Made by a program: the position numbers and the translations under genes | Origin: Akkermansiaceae bacterium UBA1518 | GTDB lineage: Bacteria; Verrucomicrobiota; Verrucomicrobiia; Verrucomicrobiales; Akkermansiaceae | Assembly: GCA_002323895.1 (NCBI GenBank) | Contig: DCQM01000152.1 | Span: 1-8,219, forward strand | DNA length: 8,219 nucleotides | Reading direction: 5' to 3' | Shown: piece after piece, positions 1-7,000 of the stretch | How the letters are laid out: the number at the start of each line of letters is the position of its first letter | Numbering within the stretch: the stretch's first letter is position 1 | The notes under the pieces: generated by a model | The model's input: only the letters and a program-made list of their open reading frames with translations | Told to the model about the DNA's origin: nothing | Databases searched by the model: none

Positions 1-151
1 TCTACCTATGCTCGCCTTAATGGGAATCATCCTAGCAGTGATTTATGAAAAATCCGGTTCACTTTGGGTCCCAATCGGTTGCCATGCGGCATTCAATGCG
101 ACTTCGGTTGGCTTGATGTTAATTTCACGAGTCTATGAATTTCCCACATAG
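1..151 (+). CDS. CPBP family intramembrane metalloprotease, C-terminal fragment
   Basis: Only the last 49 codons are present (reading from base 2, TAG at 149-151); the 5' part lies off the left edge. The fragment has a hydrophobic helix (MLALMGIILAVIYEKSGS), then GSLWVPIGCHAAFNATSV, then another hydrophobic stretch and a short tail. A GSLW-P-I--H--FN block followed by a hydrophobic helix is the C-terminal signature of the CPBP (CAAX protease and bacteriocin-processing, Abi) family, whose His and Asn belong to the metal-site motifs. These are multi-pass inner-membrane proteins; bacterial substrates are mostly unknown. The stop is 2 bp before the thiL ATG, so the two are probably co-transcribed and perhaps translationally coupled. 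The motif is clear but short, and the glutamate-rich motif is out of view, so the family call is good but not certain. Confidence 0.75.
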   Translation, partial: LPMLALMGIILAVIYEKSGSLWVPIGCHAAFNATSVGLMLISRVYEFPT

Positions 152-153
152 TA

Positions 154-1029
154 ATGAAGTCGGTTAGTCAATTAGGTGAAGACAATTTGATTGCGCGTAT
201 TTGCGGTGATCTGCCGAAAGCAGCTCATGTCATAGTAGGGCCTGGAGATGATTGCGCGGTGGTCGGGACCGGGGAAGAATTAGTCTTACTAAAGACAGAT
301 GCGGTAGTCGCTGGGGTCCACTTTTTGTCCGATGAAAAATCGACGCGAGTCGGTTGGAAAGCAGTAGCGCGTGTCCTAAGTGATTTCGCTGCGATGGGAG
401 GGGAGCCCGGCGAACTCCTGATAACTTTAGCCTTAGCGCCCGAGGTTTCCGTTGACTGGGTAGACGGCCTCTATCGTGGCATGAGCTCGTGTCTGAAGCA
501 ACATGGCGGGGTCATTGTAGGTGGTGAAACGACTTCTCTTCCACAGGGCACTCCTACCATGATCTCAGTAGCCGGAAAGGGGAGGGTGGCACGCGCCAAT
601 CTTGTCACTCGGAGCGGCGGACGTCCCGGCGATGCCATTTATGTAACGGGTCGGCTCGGCGGCTCAACCAATGGCAAGCACCTTGATTTTACGCCCCGTC
701 TCCGCGAGGCTGACTGGCTCGTGAGTAACGGGGGGGTCACAGCAATGATGGATCTGTCCGATGGTCTTGCCAAAGATCTTCCACGTTTAGCCAAGATGAG
801 CGGAGTCGGCTTTGAGCTAGACCGCGATTCCTTGCCATGCTCAGAAGGCTCCAGCCCTGCAGAAGCCATTAGCGACGGCGAGGACTATGAACTCCTTCTC
901 ACGAGTGGCGATGATCTAAAGCCAGCGTGGGATGAAAAATTCCCTGATCTTGAGATCACTAAAATCGGCACCCTCCTCGAGGGTGCAGGCGATTCAATCG
1001 AAGGAGGCTGGGACCACTTTCAACGGTAG
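154..1029 (+). CDS. thiL: Thiamine-monophosphate kinase ThiL
   Basis: ThiL phosphorylates thiamine monophosphate with ATP to give thiamine diphosphate, the last step of cofactor synthesis, in the cytoplasm. The 291-residue product has the family blocks in order: GEDNLI near the N-terminus (residues 8-13), VGPGDDCAVV (28-37), TDAVVAGVHF (48-57), the long LSDFAAMGGEP helix (75-85), GGVIVGGETT (118-127), TRSGGRPGDAIYVTGRLGGS (152-171), the MMDLSDGLAKDL block (198-209), SDGEDYELLLT (240-250) and IGTLLEGAG (271-279). The N-terminal and C-terminal halves of the AIRS/PurM-like fold are both present. It is shorter than E. coli ThiL (325 aa), mainly between the TG-LGGS loop and the DLSDGL motif. The GGD-TT motif of E. 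coli is GGE-TT here. The ATG is 2 bp after the CPBP stop, and the family motif begins seven residues in, so this start is well placed. The gene converges on the ThuA gene with 9 bp between stop codons. Confidence 0.96.
   Translation: MKSVSQLGEDNLIARICGDLPKAAHVIVGPGDDCAVVGTGEELVLLKTDAVVAGVHFLSDEKSTRVGWKAVARVLSDFAAMGGEPGELLITLALAPEVSVDWVDGLYRGMSSCLKQHGGVIVGGETTSLPQGTPTMISVAGKGRVARANLVTRSGGRPGDAIYVTGRLGGSTNGKHLDFTPRLREADWLVSNGGVTAMMDLSDGLAKDLPRLAKMSGVGFELDRDSLPCSEGSSPAEAISDGEDYELLLTSGDDLKPAWDEKFPDLEITKIGTLLEGAGDSIEGGWDHFQR
957..986 (-). terminator. Candidate terminator of the ThuA gene inside the thiL 3' end
   Basis: Bases 968-986 form a perfect 8-bp, GC-rich stem with a 3-base loop (GCACCCTC, CTC, GAGGGTGC). 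Read on the minus strand, the stem is followed after two bases by GATTTTAG, a short U-rich tail. It lies 53 bases beyond the minus-strand ThuA stop codon, so a ThuA transcript would meet it. On the plus strand no T-tract follows, so it would not be expected to stop thiL transcription. The same bases encode the conserved GTLLEGAG of ThiL, so the hairpin could also be chance. Confidence 0.4.
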
Positions 1030-1038
1030 GGGGCCCGC

Positions 1039-2037
1039 TTACTTCTTCGGCATAAGAGGTGAATTAATGTCTGCCAAATCTTGAGGCTTAACTTCTTTAA
1101 CCTCTCCGCCAAATCCGAAGCGAGTCGGGTTATAATTACCGACAAAATCGATTTTAGCATCGCCTTTAATTTGATCTTCAAGCCCAGCGGCCCAAAAGAT
1201 ACCGTTAATAATAAGACGACGGTAGTTGGGGTCGAGAAGGTCCTGAGAAGCTCCTTGCGTAGAATGGAAGACGCGGGCTTTTTTGCCATCCTTTGATTTA
1301 TAGTGGCGAGTCCAAGTAGAAGGGCTTGGCTTCTTCTTGGGATCTGCTTCGGCCTCTTTTGTCATCCCATTGAGAGGCTGGCTCGCAGTAAGAACAATAA
1401 AGGTATCATCAGGAATTCCAACATAAGCTCCGGCCATGCAAAGGGCATTGTCACCCACTCCACGGAGGATGAGATTATCTTTCTGGTCCTTGATTAGCTG
1501 AATCTGGGTCGCCTGCCTATGATTCTGGCCGTAATGCCCAACCCAAGTGTTCCCAAGGATCTGGTGGCCGAAGCCTTTCTCGTATTCCTTGCCGCCATAT
1601 TGGAAGTCGAATTTTGAATAGGTTTTCCCTTTTGGAATTTTGAAAGCGTGAGACGAAGTCCGAAGTCCAACAATTGGACCGCCGCGCTCTACATAATCCG
1701 CGATGTGCTTCATTTGGTCATCGGGCAAGTCGAGGAAACGAGCAAAAATTACCATTAGATCTGCGTCCTTGAGAGCTTCCAGCCCATCGATATCTGAAGC
1801 ACCAGCATCAATGTGACCTTCCGCATCGACTCCAAAAAGAACAGTCGTTTTAAATCCCTGATGTTGGGCTAAAATACGAGCTAGAGCGGGACAGGTTTCC
1901 TCAGCACGATACTCGTGATCGGACGCGACGAAGACGATGTGTTTCCCTTCTCCAGGGCCATCACCACCCTGATAGGTGATCTGACCAAAAACTGGAGCAA
2001 GGCTGAACATAAGGAAATAAATTAACTTCATGGGCAT
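1039..2037 (-). CDS. Secreted ThuA-like domain protein
   Basis: The 332-residue product starts with a Sec-type signal (MKLIYFLMFSLAPVFG), so it is probably exported. A ThuA-like, class I glutamine amidotransferase-like fold covers about residues 33-285: KHIVFVASDHEYRAEET (32-48), FKTTVLFGVD (62-71), LEALKDADLMVIFARFLDLP (86-105), the YVERGGPIVGLRTSSHAFK block (115-133), FGHQILGNTWVGHYG (156-170) and YRRLIINGIFWAAGLED (272-288). ThuA proteins were named from rhizobial trehalose utilisation, where ThuA/ThuB act on 3-keto-trehalose. Long secreted versions with the SDHEYR and FWAAGLED blocks are common in Planctomycetota and Verrucomicrobiota and lack an assigned reaction. The divergent neighbour is a DUF1080 protein, which fits a shared role in keto-sugar processing (inference). 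Two in-frame ATGs lie at 2037 and 2031; the second gives the more usual signal-peptide start (MKLIYF), and neither has a strong Shine-Dalgarno sequence. Confidence 0.88.
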   Translation of the reverse strand: MPMKLIYFLMFSLAPVFGQITYQGGDGPGEGKHIVFVASDHEYRAEETCPALARILAQHQGFKTTVLFGVDAEGHIDAGASDIDGLEALKDADLMVIFARFLDLPDDQMKHIADYVERGGPIVGLRTSSHAFKIPKGKTYSKFDFQYGGKEYEKGFGHQILGNTWVGHYGQNHRQATQIQLIKDQKDNLILRGVGDNALCMAGAYVGIPDDTFIVLTASQPLNGMTKEAEADPKKKPSPSTWTRHYKSKDGKKARVFHSTQGASQDLLDPNYRRLIINGIFWAAGLEDQIKGDAKIDFVGNYNPTRFGFGGEVKEVKPQDLADINSPLMPKK

Positions 2038-2146
2038 TTCTTACGTTAAAGAGCGAGGAATTCTCGCAAGTAGATTAAATTGATTTTTCTGTCGCAACCT
2101 CTCCGGGTTGTCCATTTTACCGTCCTCCAAGAAATAACCAGTCTTC
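2038..2146. promoter_or_regulatory. Divergent intergenic region, presumed bidirectional promoter
   Basis: This 109-bp gap separates the divergent ThuA-like (minus) and DUF1080 (plus) genes, so both promoters probably lie here. It has an AT-rich centre (about 2069-2090, TAGATTAAATTGATTTTTCT). No confident -35/-10 pair could be placed on either strand. Two small inverted repeats are visible: a 15-bp palindrome at 2053-2067 and CAACC (2095-2099) facing GGTTG (2106-2110). The promoter role is inferred from gene layout; no operator is identified. Confidence 0.4.
2053..2067. repeat. Short palindrome GCGAG-GAATT-CTCGC
   Basis: The 15-bp sequence GCGAGGAATTCTCGC is a perfect inverted repeat of 5 bp around GAATT. 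It starts 16 bases upstream of the ThuA-like gene's first ATG, so it would fall in that mRNA's leader. It could be a dimeric regulator's site or a leader hairpin near the ribosome-binding area; chance is possible at this length. Confidence 0.35.
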
Positions 2147-2890
2147 ATGAAAAAATCACTTTTACTGACTTTCCTCCTCGTGATCCCAACTTTCGGTGAT
2201 CATCACAGGGAGGCCAAAAAAGAAGGAGCTGGGCTTCCCGCCGGCCTTCCCTCCGGGCCGAATCCTACCGCTCTTGAAAAGGCTGGATTCAAATCCCTCT
2301 TCAATGGCAAAAATCTTACTGGCTGGGAGAAGGTCGGCGGAACCGCGAAGTACGAAGTCAAGAATGGTGCGATCCGCGGGTTTGGAAATAAAATTAGAGG
2401 AAATACCTTCCTTCGTACCAAAGAGGAATATGGTGACTTTATCTTCACCTTCCAATTTAAGTTTATCGATAAATCAGGCAACTCAGGCTGCATGTTCCGC
2501 GCCTTTCAGAAGGGGGGAAACCCTGATGGCCGGGTCACCGGTTACCAGTGCGAGCACGACAATTTTAAGAATGGGGCACGCGCTTGGACTGCTGGTATTT
2601 ACGATGAATCTCGTCGTGGATGGCTAGACCCCAACAAAAAAGCTTCGGCTGAAGTAAAAGACGCGTTCACTCAGCAGGGTAATCGCCTCTTCAAATGGGA
2701 GAGCTGGAATACTATCGTAATTAAGTGCAAAGGTAACCATATTAAAACCTACTTGAATGGTGAAAAACGTGCTGACTTCACAGACACTGATAAGAAGAAT
2801 GCCGACCTCAAAGGATTTTTTGCGCTTCAGGTTCATGGTGGACCTTCGGGAGATCTTCTCTGGAAAAACCTCTATCTGAAGGAGCTCTAG
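2147..2890 (+). CDS. Secreted DUF1080 (3-keto-disaccharide hydrolase family) protein
   Basis: The 247-residue product opens with a Sec-type signal (MKKSLLLTFLLVIPTFG), then a low-complexity Gly/Pro/Lys linker (about 20-46). One DUF1080 domain (Pfam PF06439, a concanavalin-like jelly roll) fills residues 47-246. Its landmarks are GFKSLFNGKNLTGW (47-60), the EYGDFIFTFQFKF strand pair (94-106), GNSGCMFR (111-118), GYQCEHD (132-138), GIYDE (150-154), WNTIVIKCKGN (187-197), YLNGEK (202-207) and GFFALQVHGG (223-232). These match the family's usual FNGKDLxGW, GNSGI-R, EWN and LQ-HGG blocks. Family members hydrolyse 3-keto-disaccharides or 3-keto-glycosides made by sugar 3-dehydrogenases; the substrate here is unknown. 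No 3-dehydrogenase (GMC or GFO/IDH/MocA type) is in the window. The ATG is supported by the signal peptide; the upstream AAGAAA is only a weak ribosome-binding site. Confidence 0.92.
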   Translation: MKKSLLLTFLLVIPTFGDHHREAKKEGAGLPAGLPSGPNPTALEKAGFKSLFNGKNLTGWEKVGGTAKYEVKNGAIRGFGNKIRGNTFLRTKEEYGDFIFTFQFKFIDKSGNSGCMFRAFQKGGNPDGRVTGYQCEHDNFKNGARAWTAGIYDESRRGWLDPNKKASAEVKDAFTQQGNRLFKWESWNTIVIKCKGNHIKTYLNGEKRADFTDTDKKNADLKGFFALQVHGGPSGDLLWKNLYLKEL

Positions 2891-2904
2891 AAAGAGCTTA
2901 TTTT
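2883..2904 (+). terminator. Candidate rho-independent terminator of the DUF1080 gene
   Basis: AGCTCT (2883-2888), loop AGAA (2889-2892) and AGAGCT (2893-2898) form a perfect 6-bp stem, followed directly by TATTTT (2899-2904). It overlaps the TAG stop (2888-2890) and precedes the metallophosphoesterase gene by about 70 bp. The stem is short and only half GC, so termination may be weak. If active, the phosphoesterase needs its own promoter in 2905-2973, where no clear one is seen. Confidence 0.4.
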
Positions 2905-2973
2905 CAACTCCCAGCTGCTTACTTTACAAAATCAGAGTGACCAGCAGGGTTTCTTTGCACAGACTTGAGCATC

Positions 2974-3852
2974 ATGAATCGCCGCCGCTTTACCCTCATA
3001 AGCTCACTCACTCTGGCCACTGGAAGTGTTATCAAGGCAGCCAAAGCGGAACAGGCGGAAGTCCTTTCGCTCGGACTTCTGACCGATGTCCACTATGCTG
3101 ATAAGAAAACTCAGGGCACGCGGGCTTATCGCGACAGTCTTCTGAAGGGCAAGGAGGCGGCTAAATTCTTCAAGTCAAAGAATCCAGCAGCGATTGTTTG
3201 CCTTGGAGATCTAATCGATGCTGCCCCGTCGGTGGAAACCGAAATTTCATACCTCACGGCAATTTGCAAGGTTCTCAATGTCACCGGGATTCCAAGACAT
3301 CACGTCCTTGGAAATCATTGTGTGGCCACCCTTAACAAAGAAGAATTTTTTAAGAATGCCGGATCAGCCAACCATGAAGGTCACTATTCCTTTGATCTTA
3401 AAGGAATCCATTTCATCGTCCTAGATGCTTGCTACAATTCCAAGATGGAGCCGTATGGCCGAAACAATTTTGTCTGGCATGATTCCAATATGACTCCGCA
3501 AGAAATCGCGTGGCTAAAGAAAGATCTCGCAGAAACCAAACTTCCTACCGTGGTTTTTACACACCAACGTCTCGATGTTAACCGTCCCAACAAATATGCC
3601 ATTAAACAATCAGTTGAAGTCCGAAAGATTCTTGAGGACTCCAAAAAAGTGCGTGTGGTATTTCAAGGGCATAGCCATAAAAACGAGTTGGTAGAAGTGA
3701 ACGAAATTCCTTACTGCACTCTAGCGGCTATGGTTGAAGGAGAAGGAGTTGAGAGCAGTTCGTATTCACTTTTGCGATTCTTCAATGATGGCTCCATCAA
3801 GCTGGAAGGATACCATCGTCAGAAAAACCAAACTTTCCCTAAAAAAGCATAA
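2974..3852 (+). CDS. Calcineurin-like metallophosphoesterase with Tat-type leader
   Basis: The ATG start gives 292 residues and the leader MNRRRFTLISSLTLATGS, with consecutive arginines before a hydrophobic stretch as in a Tat signal. An upstream in-frame TTG at 2965 would add three residues, and the ATG is preferred. Metal-binding motifs of the family are all present (ATG numbering): DVH (38-40), GDLID (78-82), GNH (113-115), TH (196-197) and GHSH (232-235). Hence it is probably an active dinuclear metal hydrolase outside the cytoplasm. The segment TDVHYADKKTQGTRAYRDSL resembles the opening of Mn-dependent ADP-ribose/CDP-alcohol diphosphatases (D-x-x-YAD then R-Y-R-SL), so a phosphodiester or diphosphate substrate in that subgroup is likely (inference). 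The protein is of normal length for the family and ends in FPKKA. An A6 run lies just before the stop, beside the small open frame described separately. Confidence 0.9.
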   Translation: MNRRRFTLISSLTLATGSVIKAAKAEQAEVLSLGLLTDVHYADKKTQGTRAYRDSLLKGKEAAKFFKSKNPAAIVCLGDLIDAAPSVETEISYLTAICKVLNVTGIPRHHVLGNHCVATLNKEEFFKNAGSANHEGHYSFDLKGIHFIVLDACYNSKMEPYGRNNFVWHDSNMTPQEIAWLKKDLAETKLPTVVFTHQRLDVNRPNKYAIKQSVEVRKILEDSKKVRVVFQGHSHKNELVEVNEIPYCTLAAMVEGEGVESSSYSLLRFFNDGSIKLEGYHRQKNQTFPKKA

Positions 3853-4022
3853 GAGCATTCACGATTTTTGCCCTGACAATTTTTTTACTGGCTGCTTGGG
3901 GGACATGGCCAGAGGTAGAGAAAGCCAGCGCAGGATCGTTTCAAAATAACCTTTATTTAAACGACAAAGGCCCTCTGATTTCAAACAAGATGGTAAAAGA
4001 AAGACTCAAGGAGATTGCGTGA
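3849..4022 (+). CDS. Possible small membrane or secreted protein without a standard start
   Basis: An open frame of up to 59 codons (from 3843) lies in the gap between the phosphoesterase and the CotH gene, ending at TGA 4020-4022. The predicted peptide has a basic then hydrophobic start (KSIRAFTIFALTIFLLAAWG), then a hydrophilic tail (GSFQNNLYLNDKGPLISNK, then MVKERLKEIA), which looks like a real signal or anchor plus a short domain. No ATG, GTG or TTG precedes the hydrophobic part. ATA at 3849 overlaps the phosphoesterase stop as ATAA, and ATT 3864 or CTG 3873 are rare-start options. It lies in the -1 frame of the phosphoesterase. It could be a separate gene with a rare start, a frameshifted extension, a decayed gene, or chance. 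The last 17 bases overlap the CotH gene's 3' end on the other strand. I do not recognise a family. Confidence 0.3.
   Translation: MRAFTIFALTIFLLAAWGTWPEVEKASAGSFQNNLYLNDKGPLISNKMVKERLKEIA
3935..3972 (-). terminator. Weak candidate terminator of the CotH-domain gene
   Basis: On the minus strand, GGCCTTT (3972-3966) can pair with AAAGGTT (3954-3948), five Watson-Crick pairs plus two G-U, with an 11-base loop, followed by ATTTTG. It lies 33 bases past the CotH stop codon. The stem is AU-rich and the loop large, so support is weak. Confidence 0.2.
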
Positions 4023-7000
4023 CCTTCACACGAACAAATTCACGAGTGGTCACCGCAAGATCTGAAAGGGATCGATAGGTCACAGTATCGCTACCATCAC
4101 CATTCGAAATAGACGAGACAACCTCGGTTTGGATCAAGTTCCAGTCGACAAGATTGGCCGAACTTTCCACCGAGATGACAATATCTTCCGCGGCAGAGTT
4201 CCGGCGGAAGGTGACTGTGAGATTCTCCGCGGCCGGATTTCCAAAGAAGCCCGAGCCAAGAGTAATGGCAGACTCCGGGCTTGCCCCAGTGTCACCGTTG
4301 ATAGAGCCAAAAGCGTATTCGAGAAGAGCGTTAAGACCGTCGCCGTCTTGATCAGCATCGGGATCACCAGTGAAAGTTTGCCCGTCGCTCCCCCCCGGAG
4401 AACCACCCAAAGCAAAGCTGGCGCGCCAATTAGAAGGATCGCCGTGAGAAGGCGAAGTTTGCGGTGAAACCAGAACCAAAGTTGCTCCTGTCCCATCCGG
4501 CGCAGCGGGCCAAGGAGTGCCATCAAGATAAGCAAAACGCTGAATATCGATTGTTCCGGTAGCATCGATAATGGCAAGCTCTTCACCGCTGTTATCGAGA
4601 CTTCCAGTGAAGACTCCGGGAGCGATAAGAATTTCAGAAGTATCGTAATCAGCTGCAAAGCCTACCTGATCTTTTACGATTACAATCCGTTGCCCTGCTG
4701 AGAGGGTGGTCCCAGCTGGAAAAGTATAAGTAACACCAGTAAAGGAAAGATCGGTAAGATCTATGGCAGTTGCCGAAATATTCATCAACTCGAGCCACTC
4801 CTTCGTGTCATCAGCTCCCGCTGGATTATAGTTGATTTCTGAGACAACCAAGTTGCTGGGCGAAGCTGGAATTCCCACGATGAAATCAGCTTCCGTAAGA
4901 GCCGACCATTCGCCTCCGCTAAAAGAACGAGCCTTGAGCGAGCCCGTTTGAGTTAGAGTAACCTCCGAGGCTCCAGGGTTAGGCTTGACGCCCCGGACTC
5001 TGAGGTCGAGCCCTAGGTCACTACTCCCACTAGAAGTTTGGTGCACTTCCACCGCAATGACATTGATTCCTTCCAAAAGATCACCCGGGGAAAGAGTCAG
5101 AGGTTTTAAGCGCACAATTTCATCCTCGGGACTAGCGCTACTCGCTAAAGAACTAGAAGTGACGACCCCATCAGTCAAATTACTTCGGTCGATCTCTCTT
5201 CCGTTGAGGTAAACAATAGCTCCGTCATCGCGAATTAAATCGAACACAAGTTCGGTGTAATCAGACGCGCCCGTGACATTAAATTCCTTACGAAAGTAAG
5301 TTGTGATATTTCGCGGAGTAGTCGCTGGCCCGACAGTGGTCTTGATGGAAATTCCACCAACTCGACCATATCCCAACATAGCCTGCCCAGTTCCCCAGTC
5401 ATTTGCATTATAGTTTGGATGCTTCCAATCAGAGGAATTGTAGGCCGCATTACCAACCACAACGTTGCTGTTGCTCTGAGCGATCCCGTTGTCGAGAAAA
5501 CGCCAACCATTCGCTTCAAAGTCGAGGAAGGTATCTCCAACCAACCCACCTACGAGCATCCCAGCGTCTGGGCTGACCCCACCACCAACCAATCGCGGGT
5601 CGCTGCCGTCAGTCGTGTAATAAATATTCCCTTCTGTCGCAGTAACTGCGAGATCAAAGTCGCTGGGAACAATTCCTCCGTGCTGCGAATAAATCGGAGG
5701 ATCAATGGAAGGATAAAGATCACGAGAGCGGAGTTCACGAATGATCGATCGGCTATTTCCCTCATCATGAAGAATGGGAATATAGTGATCAGTGATGACG
5801 TCGCGCTCGACTACCCAATGTTGCTCACGAGTAAAATAGATAGGGTTATTGAGAGTTGGAGGATAATAATCAGCGTCAATGTTGGTCGAGCTTGACGCAG
5901 TATTGCCATAGGGCGTGTTGTCTTGAGTGTCACCCCAGCGAGCGGACTCTGCAACGATCGCTTTATCAATCTCATCAGCAATCTTCCGGTAGCGTGCAAC
6001 CGACTCACTCTCACTGAGCGCACCGCTATTGAACATATGCTTGTGAACACGGTCGGCGAAAAGAATCAGGAATTCATCATTCCGTCGTAGTCGCTGGAAA
6101 GGACCTCCCGAACCCGAACCGCTATTATAACGATTCCAGCTGAACTTATCTAGAGCGATTTCTTGGTCCCAAACTTGAAAGCGGAATTTACCGTCACCGC
6201 TAATCTCGTTGACTGCACCGTAGCCATTTTTGGCCGGCCAATCTTCTGCGTCCGCATAAAAATGGAGAAACATGTAATCGATGTAGTTATCGAGATCAAG
6301 GTAGTCCTTCACTTGCTCGTAAACGCTATTGTCAGTGATATTACCATTGAGAAGATTGGTCATGGCATTCCAACGAGACCTCGCCTCCGTCACGGCGTGA
6401 TCCTTATTTACCTTCCAGTCCTCTTCTCTACCCCCAAGGTGTTCAGCATACCAATCGTCTTCAATTCGCTCAGTTAAATCGTGAACACCAAAATAAAGTC
6501 CATTGTAATAAAGATGCACGAACCGGCCGTGTCCGCTGGCGTGGCCTAGATCGGTCATGCTATCCTTCATCCAGACATCACGGGTATACTGCGAATCATT
6601 TGGGCGATAACGACTACTGCTCCAAGTATTTAAGGCCCAAGAATCAGTAAAGCAGGCTCGCAAAACAAGCTTGTTAAATGTCTCAACTTCCGAGTCCTCA
6701 AACAGTGGATAGTTTAACTTGGGAATGCCGACGGAGGAACTAAAAGTAAGACGCATCGAGTGTTTTTGCATCCGATTGGGGGTTCGGCTTGAATTGCCCT
6801 GTGTTTCGATTTTACAGTCTTCCTGAAAACCTTTCGTGCCATCCGGGAATATATATTCAATCGAGCACTCCCGTTCGAAACGACCCCGCGGATTAGTGAG
6901 GACCCCGCCATTCCCGCCAGTGATGTCCTGTTGTCTCATCGAAATTGCCATAGTCGGAATATCAAGTAAGGCTTCCTGCACCGTGTAAATTCCGAGTCCA

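Noticed and set aside
2196..2627. A 143-codon plus-strand open frame
   Set aside because: It overlaps the well-supported DUF1080 gene in another frame and has no family features.
2965..2967. TTG as the start of the metallophosphoesterase
   Set aside because: The ATG at 2974 is nine bases downstream, starts directly at the twin-arginine leader and is the stronger codon.
2905..2973. A sigma-70-type promoter for the phosphoesterase
   Set aside because: No -35/-10 pair with sensible spacing could be seen, so none is claimed.
3888..3912. CTGGC facing GCCAG as a terminator for the phosphoesterase
   Set aside because: The stem is 5 bp with a loop of about 15 bases and no T-tract follows.
4134..4658. 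A 174-codon minus-strand open frame
   Set aside because: It is wholly inside the CotH gene in another frame, with Leu/Ser-rich composition and no recognisable motif; a shadow.
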